Origin: CADEED01 sp043747835
GTDB lineage: Bacteria > Pseudomonadota > Gammaproteobacteria > Steroidobacterales > Steroidobacteraceae
Length of the DNA: 64,000 nt
Assembly (NCBI GenBank): GCA_043747835.1
Contig: JAYTOK010000117.1
Location: forward strand, 1 to 64,000
Direction of reading: 5' to 3'
The notes beneath the pieces are model-generated. The model did no database searches and was not told where the DNA came from. It saw only the letters and a program-made list of their open reading frames with translations. The position numbers and the translations under genes are program-made. This document shows positions 27,104-35,584 of this stretch, piece after piece (the stretch's first letter is position 1; each line of letters opens with the position of its first letter).

Positions 27104-29017
27104 ATGAAAGTCTTCATCATCCGGCGCATGAAACCCTTCCTCTCCGCGCTCCTCATCAGCGCCACTCTCGGCGCCCACGCCGCTACGCCCGCGGATCCGA
27201 TCGTGCCCGGCAAGGACTACCACTCCTACGCCGACACCGCCGCGTTCGTGGTCAAGCACCTCGCTCTCGACCTCGACACCTCCTTCGAACAAAAACGCCT
27301 CTCCGGCGTCGCCGATCTCACGATCAAGCGCATCGCCGCCGAGGCGACCAAGCTCACGCTCGACACGCGCGATCTCGTGATTCGCCAGGTCTGGTGGGTG
27401 AAGTCGCCGGACGAGCTCGCGCCGTTGCGGTTCACGCTGGGCGTTCGCGACCCCATGCTCGGCGCGCCGCTCAACATCGATCTGCCCGAAGGTCTCGCCG
27501 CGCCCGAGTTCGTCGTGCGCATTTCTTATCAGACACGCCCCGAAGCCAGCGGCCTGCAGTGGGTCGAGCCCGCGCTCACGGCCACGAAAACCCATCCCTT
27601 CCTGTTCACGCAATCGCAGGCGATCCACGCGCGCAGCTGGATTCCCCTGCAAGACTCGCCGCAGGTGCGCATGACCTACGAGGCGACGATCCACGTCCCG
27701 CCCGGCATGCGCGCGGTGATGAGCGCGGAGCAGGTCACCAATCCGCTCGAGCTCACGCCCAGCGGCGTCTACCAATTCACCATGCCGCAGGCGATCCCGT
27801 CGTACCTGATCGCGCTCGGCGTCGGCAAACTCGAGTTCCGCGCCACGGGTCCGCGCACCGGCGTTTATGCCGAAGCGCCGATCGTCGAGGCGGCCGCGAA
27901 GGAGTTCGCGGAGACAGAACAGATGCTCGCGGCCAGCGAAAAACTCTTCGGACCTTATCGCTGGGGGCGCTACGACCTGCTGATCCTGCCGCCGTCGTTT
28001 CCGTTCGGCGGCATGGAGAATCCCCGTCTCTCGTTCATCACCCCCACGGTGATCGCCGGCGACCGCAGCCTCACCGCGCTCATCGCGCACGAACTCGCGC
28101 ATTCCTGGTCCGGCAACCTCGTCACCAACGCGACGTGGCGCGACCTCTGGCTCAACGAAGGCTTCACCGTCTATCTACAGGGGCGCATCATGCGCGCGGT
28201 CTATGGCGACGCGCGCGAGGCGATGGAGGAGGCGCTCGACCTCTCGATCGTGCGCGAAGAATTGAAGACGAATCCGCCGGCCGACCAGATCCTCGCGCTC
28301 GACCTGCGCGGTCGCGATCCCGACGACGCTTTCACCCAGATCCCCTACATCAAGGGCGCGCTATTCGTGACCTGGCTCGGCTCCCGCTTCGGCGTCGACG
28401 TCGTCGACCAGTTCCTGCACGACTACTTCGATCACTTCCAGTTCCAGAGCATCGCGACGGAGCAGTTCCGCAGCTTTCTCGAAACGAAACTGCTGCCCAG
28501 AAAGCCCGGGGCCGTCACGGCCGCGGAGCTCGACGAATGGATGTTCGCACCCGGCCTGCCGAAGAATGCCGTGCTGCCCGTGTCGGACGCGTTCGACACG
28601 GTGGACACGCTGCGCAAGGACTGGCTCGCGGGCCAGGTCGCCGCGGCGGATCTGCCGGCGAAGCAGTGGACGACGCATGAATGGGTGCACTTCCTCGACG
28701 GATTTCCGCCGACGTCACCCGCCGCGAAACTCACCGAGCTCGACGTGGCGTTCGACGTCACGAACGTCGGCAACAGCGAGATCGCGTTCAGCTGGCTGCG
28801 CATCGCGATCCGCAACGACTACGCACCCGCGTATCCACGGCTCGCGAATTACCTCACGACGATCGGCCGCCGCAAGCTCATCAAGCCGCTCTACGAGGAC
28901 CTCATGAAGACGCCCGCCGGCGCGGCGCGCGCCCGCGCGATCTACGCCGGCGCCCGGCCTAACTATCACCCGATCGCGGCGACATCCATCGATGCCATCG
29001 TGCTGAAGCCGCGTTGA
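27104..29017 (+). CDS. M1 family metallopeptidase (leukotriene A4 hydrolase-like aminopeptidase)
   Basis: 637 residues from ATG 27104; the ATG at 27128 is an alternative. A signal peptide (FLSALLISATLGAHA) sends it to the periplasm. The substrate-anchoring GGMEN (about 302) and zinc motif HELAHSWSGNLVTNATWRDL (His329, His333, then Glu352 in LNEGF) are intact. The C-terminal half has the LTA4H-type helical domain, including ARPNYHPIA near the end. It removes N-terminal residues from peptides. The next gene, a rhomboid, starts inside its stop codon (TTGA). Confidence 0.94.
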   Translation: MKVFIIRRMKPFLSALLISATLGAHAATPADPIVPGKDYHSYADTAAFVVKHLALDLDTSFEQKRLSGVADLTIKRIAAEATKLTLDTRDLVIRQVWWVKSPDELAPLRFTLGVRDPMLGAPLNIDLPEGLAAPEFVVRISYQTRPEASGLQWVEPALTATKTHPFLFTQSQAIHARSWIPLQDSPQVRMTYEATIHVPPGMRAVMSAEQVTNPLELTPSGVYQFTMPQAIPSYLIALGVGKLEFRATGPRTGVYAEAPIVEAAAKEFAETEQMLAASEKLFGPYRWGRYDLLILPPSFPFGGMENPRLSFITPTVIAGDRSLTALIAHELAHSWSGNLVTNATWRDLWLNEGFTVYLQGRIMRAVYGDAREAMEEALDLSIVREELKTNPPADQILALDLRGRDPDDAFTQIPYIKGALFVTWLGSRFGVDVVDQFLHDYFDHFQFQSIATEQFRSFLETKLLPRKPGAVTAAELDEWMFAPGLPKNAVLPVSDAFDTVDTLRKDWLAGQVAAADLPAKQWTTHEWVHFLDGFPPTSPAAKLTELDVAFDVTNVGNSEIAFSWLRIAIRNDYAPAYPRLANYLTTIGRRKLIKPLYEDLMKTPAGAARARAIYAGARPNYHPIAATSIDAIVLKPR

Positions 29018-29685
29018 CGAGCTCACCCGGCGAAGGCCACCCCGCGGCACTGCGGCCGGCGGCCACGATCGTGTTTGTCGTGGTCTGCGCCGCGCTCTAC
29101 GTCTGGCAGCACGTGGTGCTCTCGGGACCTCAAGGGCGCGAATTCGAGCTTGCCTGGGGCCTGGTGCCGGACTCGTTCGCGCAGAACCCGGTGACGCTCG
29201 TGTCCTCGATGTTCCTGCATCTCGGGCTGCTGCACCTCGCGGGCAACGTGCTCTTCCTCTGGGTGTTCGGCAAGGACGTCGAGGACGCGATGGGTCACGC
29301 GCGCTTCGTCGTGTTCTACCTGCTGTGCGGCGTGCTCGCGGCGCTCAGCTTTGCGCTCGCGAACGCGACTTCGACCGTGCCGGCCTCGGGCGCGAGCGGC
29401 GCCGTGTCGGGCGTGCTCGGCGCTTACCTGTTGCTGTTTCCGGGCGCGCGCGTGTTGTTAGTGCTGCCGCTCGGATTCGTGAACGTGCACTTCGGCCGGT
29501 TTCCCGCGGTGTGGGTGCTCGCCGTCTGGTTCGGATTGCAAATACTGCTCGGCGCGATACTCGATGACACGAGCGGCGGAGTGCTGCTCGGCGCCGTGTT
29601 CGCGCACGTGGTGGGATTCGTCGTCGGTCTCGCTCTCGTCACGTTTTTCAAACGGCGCGGCGTCTCGCTGTGGCGGCGCTACTGA
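29014..29685 (+). CDS. Rhomboid family intramembrane serine protease
   Basis: 223 residues with six hydrophobic segments. The catalytic serine lies in GASGAVSG (Ser128) and the catalytic His198 in AVFAHVVGFVVG; Asn79 in HLHLAGN-type HLAGNVLF is the usual oxyanion partner. The start is a TTG overlapping the M1 stop, so translation may be coupled. A large luminal loop after the first helix contains the SMFLH motif. Rhomboids cut single-pass proteins within the membrane; the substrate is unknown. Confidence 0.92.
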   Translation: MTSSPGEGHPAALRPAATIVFVVVCAALYVWQHVVLSGPQGREFELAWGLVPDSFAQNPVTLVSSMFLHLGLLHLAGNVLFLWVFGKDVEDAMGHARFVVFYLLCGVLAALSFALANATSTVPASGASGAVSGVLGAYLLLFPGARVLLVLPLGFVNVHFGRFPAVWVLAVWFGLQILLGAILDDTSGGVLLGAVFAHVVGFVVGLALVTFFKRRGVSLWRRY

Positions 29686-29751
29686 GACGCTGCTACATTC
29701 CCGCAGCATTGTGCGGCACGGATGCTGGCGCGCAAAGGCAAGGGGAGTTGA

Positions 29752-31449
29752 TTGGCCGAGCAGTTTGATTCGCAGATTTCTTCTGCCGAAGCGCCCGGCT
29801 CCCTCCGTGTCATCGCGCGCGCCGCGACCAACATCGCGGCCTTCGTCGGACGCGCCCTCAAAGGTCCCGTCAACGAACCCGTGCCGGTTCGCAGTTTCGC
29901 CGACTACACGCGCATGTTCGGCGGGCTCTGGCAGCCGTCGACCTTGGCCTATGCCGTCGAGCAATTCTTCGAGAACGGCGGCCGCTGCGCGATCATCGTC
30001 CGCGTCGTCAATGGCGCACGCCCGCCAACGCTGACCCTGCCCACGACCCGCGGCCGCCTGACGCTGCGCGGTGTCGGTGCCGGTTCGCGCGAGTTCCTGC
30101 GCGCGTCGGTCGACTACGACGCGATCGACGCGAAAGACCACGACCGCTTCAACCTCGTCGTGCAGCGTGTGCGCACGGCGGGCTCCGAGCAGATCGAGGA
30201 TCAGGAAATCTTCCGTCGGCTTTCCGTAACACCCGGACACGAGCGATTCGTCGCCGACGCGCTGCTGGAATCCCGGCTCGTGCGCGTGCAGGGCATCGTG
30301 CCCGCCGAACGGCCGGCTCGTACACCCGCCGCGAACAACGGCGCCGTCATCGGCTACACGCCGTCGAACCCCGATGGCGATGACGGCGGCCCGATTACCG
30401 ACTACGACATCATCGGCTCGGCGCAGCTCGGCACCGGCATCTTCGCGCTCCAGGCCGCGCCCGACATCAACCTGCTGTGCATTCCGCCGCTGGCGCGCGA
30501 GCAGGACGTGGGGCTGTCGACGCTGCTCGTCGCCGGGCGCTTCTGCCGCGAGCGGCGCGCGATGTTGATCTGCGATCCGCCATCCGAGTGGGCATCTAGC
30601 GCCGCGGCGCTCGATGGCATGCGCCACTGGCCTTTCCGCAGCGAAGACGCGGCGATGTTCTACCCGCGCATCGTCGCGTTCGACCGTCTGCGCGGACGCT
30701 TCGAGATGTTCGCGCCCTGTGGTGTCGCGGCCGGCATGATCGCGCGCTGCGATGAAACCTGGCCCGTCTGGTCGGCGGCCGAGGGTGAGGACGCGATCCT
30801 GCGACCGGGTCTGCGTCCCGCGTGGAACGTGAGCCTCAGCGATCGGACGCGCCTCATGACCGCGGGTATCAACCTGCTGCAGTCGGTGCGCGTCCCGCCG
30901 CGCATCGCGTCGAGTCCGCGCACGCTCGCGAGCGGTTCCGCCGCCGTCAGCGACTGGCGTTACCTGTCCGCGCGTCGGCTCGCGCTGTTCGTGATGACGT
31001 CGATCGAGCGCGGCACTCGCTGGATGCTCTTCGAACGCAACACGCCCGCGACATGGACGATGGCGCGCGCGCAGGTCGAGGCCTTCCTCGATTCGCTGTA
31101 TGCCGAGGGCGCGTTCTCGGTGCGCGCGGGCGATGCCAGCTATTTCGCGGTCTGCGACGATCGCATCAATACCGAAGAGACGGCGCGCGCCGGCAAGGTG
31201 AATCTCGCGTTCGGTTTCGCGGCCAGCAAGCCGGGCGAGTACCACGCGTTTCTCGTCACACATTCGCCGGGTGGATCGCGCGCGCGGCCGATCACCGTCA
31301 ACCGCTTCGCAAACTACTCGCCGACCGTCGACGAGGACATCGAGTCGTCGATCCTGCGCGGTCTCGCCGCCGGACCCGCGCCGGAAGCTGTGCCGCTGCT
31401 CTCGGTGGATCAAAGCCGGCACAGCGAAAGTCAGCAAGAAACGGGCTGA
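29752..31449 (+). CDS. Phage tail sheath-like protein (orphan)
   Basis: 565 residues. The N-terminal part follows the contractile tail sheath pattern: IAAFVGRALKGPVNEPVPV, SFADYTRMFGG, LAYAVEQFFENGGRCAIIVRV. The middle part is longer and less conserved, and the C-terminal part (ERNTPATWTMARAQVEAFL; PGEYHAFLVTHSPGG) matches the sheath end domain. The start is a TTG with GGGGAG upstream. No tube, baseplate, chaperone or capsid gene lies within this window, so it is either an isolated copy or a fragment of a contractile system whose other parts lie elsewhere. Base composition is like its neighbours. Confidence 0.85.
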   Translation: MAEQFDSQISSAEAPGSLRVIARAATNIAAFVGRALKGPVNEPVPVRSFADYTRMFGGLWQPSTLAYAVEQFFENGGRCAIIVRVVNGARPPTLTLPTTRGRLTLRGVGAGSREFLRASVDYDAIDAKDHDRFNLVVQRVRTAGSEQIEDQEIFRRLSVTPGHERFVADALLESRLVRVQGIVPAERPARTPAANNGAVIGYTPSNPDGDDGGPITDYDIIGSAQLGTGIFALQAAPDINLLCIPPLAREQDVGLSTLLVAGRFCRERRAMLICDPPSEWASSAAALDGMRHWPFRSEDAAMFYPRIVAFDRLRGRFEMFAPCGVAAGMIARCDETWPVWSAAEGEDAILRPGLRPAWNVSLSDRTRLMTAGINLLQSVRVPPRIASSPRTLASGSAAVSDWRYLSARRLALFVMTSIERGTRWMLFERNTPATWTMARAQVEAFLDSLYAEGAFSVRAGDASYFAVCDDRINTEETARAGKVNLAFGFAASKPGEYHAFLVTHSPGGSRARPITVNRFANYSPTVDEDIESSILRGLAAGPAPEAVPLLSVDQSRHSESQQETG

Positions 31450-31481
31450 ACGTCTTCGCGGGCGCGCGTAAGTTGCGCGCC

Positions 31482-31985
31482 ATGAACACACAAATCCACT
31501 TCGGTCTCTTCAAGTCCTCCCTCGGGCTCGTGGCTGTCGCGGCGAGCGCGCGGGGAGTCTGTTCCATCACGCTGGGTGACGGCGCAGCGGCGCTCGCGCG
31601 CGATCTCGAGCAACGTTTCCCCGGGATGCGGCTCACGCGCGACGACGCAAGGCTGCGACGCGAGTTCGATGCCGTTGCGGCGTTCATCGACGACCCGGCG
31701 CGCGGCCTCGAGCTGTCGCTGGATCCCGGGGGCACGGATTTCCAGCAGCGCGTCTGGCACGCGCTGCGCGAGATTCCGGCGGGAAAGACGCTGAGCTACG
31801 CGGAAGTCGCGCGGCGCATCGATGCGCCAAAGTCGTTTCGTGCCGTGGCGCAGGCGTGCGGTGCGAATCGCATCGCGCTCGCGATCCCCTGTCATCGCGT
31901 CGTGCGCGAAGACGGCGGGATCTCGGGGTATCGCTGGGGTGTGTCGCGCAAGCGCGCGCTGCTCGAGCGCGAAGCGAGCCTATAG
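31482..31985 (+). CDS. ogt: Methylated-DNA--protein-cysteine S-methyltransferase
   Basis: 167 residues. The active-site motif is IPCHRV with Cys137, and the helix-turn-helix part is GKTLSYAEVARRIDAP...RAVAQACGANR. It matches the Ogt/C-terminal-Ada domain and accepts the methyl group of O6-methylguanine in a single-turnover reaction. The N-terminal part (residues 1-85) is the usual Ogt domain. The start is ATG 31482. Other alkylation-damage genes lie at 37-39 kb. Its stop overlaps the stop of the convergent repeat-protein gene by a few bases. Confidence 0.94.
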   Translation: MNTQIHFGLFKSSLGLVAVAASARGVCSITLGDGAAALARDLEQRFPGMRLTRDDARLRREFDAVAAFIDDPARGLELSLDPGGTDFQQRVWHALREIPAGKTLSYAEVARRIDAPKSFRAVAQACGANRIALAIPCHRVVREDGGISGYRWGVSRKRALLEREASL

Positions 31986-32717
31986 CTCCGCGACACAGCG
32001 GTTCGCGTGCTTCCGGTAGCCGTCGTCGCAACGCCATTCGTTGCCGGAGTAGTCGAGCTGCGCGTTCCTCGGAGGCTCGAGCCGCACGCAACGCGTGTCC
32101 CGCGGACCGAAGCCGCGCTCGCATTTCCAGGCGTCGCCACGATTGTCGAGGTAGCCGTTCGCCGGCACGTCGACCATCACGCAATCTTCCCGTTGGCGCG
32201 CGAAGCCGCGCGAGCACTCCCACTCGTCTCCCGACTCGCCGAGGTACGCGTTCGCCGGTAGATCGATGCGCATGCAGTTCGAGTCGACCCGCCGATGGCC
32301 GCGCGCGCACTCCCAGCCGCGCCCGCTCGCGGATCGCGTGAGGTATCCGTCTTTCGGCACCAGAATCTTTGCGCAGGCGTCATCGCTCTCGCGAAAGCCG
32401 CGATCGCAGCGCCAACCCGCCGCGTAGGGCGTGTCGTCGGCGTGCGCATTCGCCGGAATGCGCACGAGCGCGCAAGTTTCGCCACTCTTGCGAAAGCCGC
32501 GTTCGCACTCCCAGCCGTTACCGGAAGAAGCCAGGTAGCCATTCGCCGGCACGCGCACGGCGAGACACGCGGAGTCGGCGCGGACGTACCCGCGCATGCA
32601 TTCCCAGCCGCTGCCGTAGCGACTCTGCGCCGAGTTGGCCGGCGGCACCGTGGAGTCCTGCGCGAGCGCGCCACCGCCGGTCGACAGCAGCAGCAAGGCA
32701 AGGCCCACCGATCTCAC
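31980..32717 (-). CDS. Secreted protein of seven tandem Cys repeats
   Basis: 245 residues. A signal peptide (LALLLLSTGGGALAQ) precedes seven repeats of 31-33 residues: W-x-C-x-R/D-G-F/Y-x7-C, then usually a hydrophobic P-A-N-x-Y-L end. This gives 14 Cys, two per repeat, that probably form seven internal disulphides in the periplasm or outside the cell. I know no named domain for this pattern. I chose the GTG at 32717 because it overlaps the stop of the upstream response regulator (GTGA) and a GGTGGG lies about 6 bases upstream; an ATG at 32747 is the alternative. The coupling suggests it is made with that regulator. Confidence 0.8.
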   Translation of the reverse strand: MRSVGLALLLLSTGGGALAQDSTVPPANSAQSRYGSGWECMRGYVRADSACLAVRVPANGYLASSGNGWECERGFRKSGETCALVRIPANAHADDTPYAAGWRCDRGFRESDDACAKILVPKDGYLTRSASGRGWECARGHRRVDSNCMRIDLPANAYLGESGDEWECSRGFARQREDCVMVDVPANGYLDNRGDAWKCERGFGPRDTRCVRLEPPRNAQLDYSGNEWRCDDGYRKHANRCVAEL

Positions 32718-33178
32718 GCGGTACCCACCGGCATCTTGCCCAGGCACTTGTCGAGCTCGGCCTGGGTGGGTGGCTTCACGAGGAACCGGTCGAAGCCGGC
32801 GTTGCGCGCCTGATCGCGCGCCGGGTGTTCGCTGTCGGTCGTCAACGCGATGAGACGGATCGCGCGTTGCTTCGCACTGCGTCGCAACTGGCTCGCGAGG
32901 TCATATCCCTCGCCGCCCGCGAGCTCGATCTCCAGAAAAACGATGGCGGGGCGATACTTTTCCGCGACAGCGACCGCTCGTGCGGCGCTGCGCACACAGC
33001 GCACGTCGTCGTACCCCGCCACGCCCAGCATGAAAGCGAGCGCGACTCCGACGCTCCGGTCGCCGTCGATGATGAGAATCGGAGTGCCCGATGGCGACAG
33101 GGCTCCACCGTCGCGGCCGCGCTGGTCGCGGTGCGTCATCACAGTCGAAGGATTCGCGCGTTGCATTGACATGAACAT
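32714..33178 (-). CDS. Response-regulator receiver domain with Glu at the phosphoacceptor site
   Basis: 154 residues, one receiver (REC) domain and no output domain. The acidic pocket (ILIIDGD), Thr113 in ALTTDS and Lys135 in FLVKPP are in place. At the phosphoacceptor position the sequence is FLEIEL with Glu83, where Asp is standard. Such proteins cannot be phosphorylated in the normal way and may mimic the active state or work by protein contact alone. The first 30 residues are unlike REC, so a later start (for example ATG 33139) is possible. It is coupled (GTGA) to the Cys-repeat gene and divergent from the Crp-like gene. Confidence 0.85.
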   Translation of the reverse strand: MFMSMQRANPSTVMTHRDQRGRDGGALSPSGTPILIIDGDRSVGVALAFMLGVAGYDDVRCVRSAARAVAVAEKYRPAIVFLEIELAGGEGYDLASQLRRSAKQRAIRLIALTTDSEHPARDQARNAGFDRFLVKPPTQAELDKCLGKMPVGTA

Positions 33179-33287
33179 CGCATCAACCTACAAGATGGCT
33201 GCCCGCGCGGTCCGTACGCCACCGAACATACATTGCCCCGCAGGCCGTCGGTCACTTGCCTGCCCGCTGCCGGACGACTTTCCAACA

Positions 33288-33998
33288 ATGATCGATAAAC
33301 CTTCGCTGGAATCCAATCACATCCTGCGCGCGCTGCCGGATGCGGAGCGCGCACGACTCTACCCGCACCTGCAGCTCGTTCCCTTGACGCTGGGCGCGGT
33401 CGTCTATGAGGCGGGCGCCCGGTTGCGCCACATCTACTTCCCGACCAAATCCATCGTCTCCCTGCTCTACGTGCTCCAGAGCGGCGCGTCCGCGGAGATT
33501 GCCGTCGTCGGCAACGAAGGCGCCGTCGGCGTCTCGCTGTTCATGGGCGGCGAGAGCACGCCGAGCCGCGCGGTCGTGCAGAGCGAAGGCTTCGCCTATC
33601 GCCTCACGCGCAATCGCCTCAAGGAAGAGTTCAACCGGCATGGGCAGATGCTCCACCTGCTGCTGCGTTACACGCAGTCGTTGATCACGCAGATGGCGCA
33701 GACCGCGGTCTGCAACCGTCACCACGCGCTCGAGCAACAGTTGTGTCGCTGGCTGCTGCTGTCGCTCGACCGGCTCGAGTCCAACGAGCTCAAGATGACG
33801 CAGGAGCTGATCGCGAACATGCTGGGGGTGCGCCGCGAAGGCGTCACCGAGGCCGCGGGCAAGTTGCAAAAGCAGGGCGTCATCCGCTATTCGCGCGGCA
33901 AGATCACGGTGCTCGACCGGCGGCGGCTCGAAAAGCTTTCCTGCGAGTGTTACGCCGTAGTCAAGAAAGAGAGCGATCGGTTGTCCGGCTGGCGCTGA
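33288..33998 (+). CDS. Crp/Fnr family transcriptional regulator
   Basis: 236 residues. A cyclic-nucleotide-binding-like beta-barrel (IYFPTKSIVSLLYVLQ...GNEGAVGVSLFMGG) leads to a C-terminal helix-turn-helix (TQELIANMLGVRREGVTEAAGKL). It lacks the Cys set of Fnr and the full cAMP contacts of Crp; it belongs to the subfamily ending in CECYAVVKKESDRL. The ligand is unknown. The ATG at 33288 is preceded by about 110 bp of intergenic DNA shared with the divergent response-regulator gene. Its 3' end overlaps the histidine kinase gene by 38 bases, tail to tail. Confidence 0.9.
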   Translation: MIDKPSLESNHILRALPDAERARLYPHLQLVPLTLGAVVYEAGARLRHIYFPTKSIVSLLYVLQSGASAEIAVVGNEGAVGVSLFMGGESTPSRAVVQSEGFAYRLTRNRLKEEFNRHGQMLHLLLRYTQSLITQMAQTAVCNRHHALEQQLCRWLLLSLDRLESNELKMTQELIANMLGVRREGVTEAAGKLQKQGVIRYSRGKITVLDRRRLEKLSCECYAVVKKESDRLSGWR

Positions 33999-34749
33999 GC
34001 GTTGTCACATTGTCGGATGCTGACTCGAGGGCGGGGATGCGCAGCGTGAAGGTGCTGCCTTGCCCGCGCCCGGCGCTCGCGGCGGTGAGGCTTCCGCCAT
34101 GGGCTTCCGCGAAGGTGCGCGCCAGGTAGAGCCCGATGCCGAGCCCGCGATTGGTGTGCGCCGCGACATCCCGTTCGCACTGCGCGAACAGCGCGAAGAT
34201 GGATTCGATTTCAACCGGTTCGAGACCGATGCCGGTGTCGGTCACTGTCACGACGGCGTCCGCGTGGTCGCGCCGTACGCGCACGTGGATCTCGCGGCCG
34301 CCATTGTTGAACTTCACGGCGTTGCTCAACACGTTCTGCAACGCCTGGGCGAGCCGCCCCTCGTCGGCATCGAGCTCGATCGATTCGGGAGACGGGCTCA
34401 CGATCAACGCCATCTCGCGCTGCCCGGCGAGCGGCTCCACCATCTCGACCGCCTGCCGCACGACGTCGGCGATGGAGATTCGCGTGCGCTGCAGGCTGAA
34501 GCCTCCCATCTGCACGCGCGAGACGTCCATGAGGTCGTCGACGCGGCGGCTGATGATGCGCGCCTGACGTTCGATGATCGCGGCGCAATGTTCGACCATC
34601 TCGAGGTCGAGCGGCCGGTGCCTGAGGATCGCGGCCGCATTCAGGATGGGCATGAGCGGCCCGCGCAGCTCATGCGCCACGACGGCCACGTACTGGCTGC
34701 GGTCATCGGCCGGCACATGGCCGTTTTCTGTTTTTCTGGCGGGGTTCAT
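33961..34749 (-). CDS. Sensor-less histidine kinase
   Basis: 262 residues. It begins almost at once with the H-box VVAHELRGPLMP (His26), then a dimerisation helix, N-box NVLSNAVKF, G1 DTGIGLEP, F-box FALFAQCE and G2 GLGIGLYLA. There is no transmembrane segment or PAS/GAF sensor domain, so it is cytosolic and must get its input from a partner. AGGAG lies about 8 bases before the ATG at 34749. It lies between two Crp/Fnr-like genes and near the Glu-type receiver protein, all possible partners. Confidence 0.92.
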   Translation of the reverse strand: MNPARKTENGHVPADDRSQYVAVVAHELRGPLMPILNAAAILRHRPLDLEMVEHCAAIIERQARIISRRVDDLMDVSRVQMGGFSLQRTRISIADVVRQAVEMVEPLAGQREMALIVSPSPESIELDADEGRLAQALQNVLSNAVKFNNGGREIHVRVRRDHADAVVTVTDTGIGLEPVEIESIFALFAQCERDVAAHTNRGLGIGLYLARTFAEAHGGSLTAASAGRGQGSTFTLRIPALESASDNVTTLSASRTTDRSLS

Positions 34750-34858
34750 GTAGGCATCTCCTACGTGGATTGAAGGGGGAGTCTTACATTGCCGCGCGCC
34801 CGCGTCTGTTCGCCGCCGCACACTCGCGCGGCTCCCGGGCGTTCGCTGGCGTACAGAA

Positions 34859-35584
34859 GTGGCCGCGCCGGTACTGCAAGATCCGCCGGTGTCGAACGGG
34901 TCTAACAATCTGCTCCTCAAAGGTTTGAGCGCGCGCGACCGGCGAAATCTGATCTCGGGCGCGGAGCCGGTGACGCTGCAGGTGGGAGATGCATTGTCGG
35001 AGTCCGGCCGGCGCATGCCACACGTCTTCTTTCCGATCGACAGCGCCGCGTCCCTGATTGTCACCGGCGCCGGGCACTCACCGCTAGAGGTCGGGCTCGT
35101 AGGACGCGAGGGCATGCTGGGAGTTCCGCTGATCCTCGGCGCCAGCAACGCGGCATTCCGCTCGGTCGTGCAGATCGCCGGCCGGGCGTGGCGCATGGAT
35201 GCGGCGCAGTTCACGCGACAACTCGATGAGAATCCCGCGCTGCGGCAACGCATGAACCGCTATGCCCACGTCAGGCTCGTGCAGATCGCGGGAAATGTCG
35301 CGTGCAAGAGCTTTCATCGGGTCGAGGGCCGGCTCGCGCGCTGGCTGCTCATGTCGCGCGATCGTGCGAACTCCGACGCGCTCGCGCTCACGCACGAAAG
35401 TCTGTCGAACCTGCTCGGCGTGCGGCGCGCGGGAGTGACACTGGCGGCAACCGCATTGCGGCGCCGCAACTTCATCCGCTATACGCGTGGCCACATCGAG
35501 TTGCTGGATCCACGCGGTCTCGCGTCCGTCGCGTGTCCCTGCTACGCGAGCGACAAGGCAACCTACGCGCGCTTCATGGACTGA
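34859..35584 (+). CDS. Crp/Fnr family transcriptional regulator (second copy)
   Basis: 241 residues with the same layout as the regulator at 33288: sensor barrel (HVFFPIDSAASLIVTGAGHS; VGLVGREGMLGVPLILG), dimer helix, helix-turn-helix (THESLSNLLGVRRAGVTLAATAL) and a CPCYASDKATYARF end. It is divergent from the histidine kinase gene with about 110 bp between them. The start is a GTG at 34859; a later GTG at 34889 is possible. The gene overlaps the convergent desaturase gene by 22 bases. Confidence 0.88.
   Translation: MAAPVLQDPPVSNGSNNLLLKGLSARDRRNLISGAEPVTLQVGDALSESGRRMPHVFFPIDSAASLIVTGAGHSPLEVGLVGREGMLGVPLILGASNAAFRSVVQIAGRAWRMDAAQFTRQLDENPALRQRMNRYAHVRLVQIAGNVACKSFHRVEGRLARWLLMSRDRANSDALALTHESLSNLLGVRRAGVTLAATALRRRNFIRYTRGHIELLDPRGLASVACPCYASDKATYARFMD

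Noticed and set aside
29752..31449. A prophage around the tail sheath gene
   Set aside because: No integrase, capsid, terminase, tail tube, baseplate or lysis gene is near, and no direct-repeat attachment site is evident. Only an orphan sheath can be supported.
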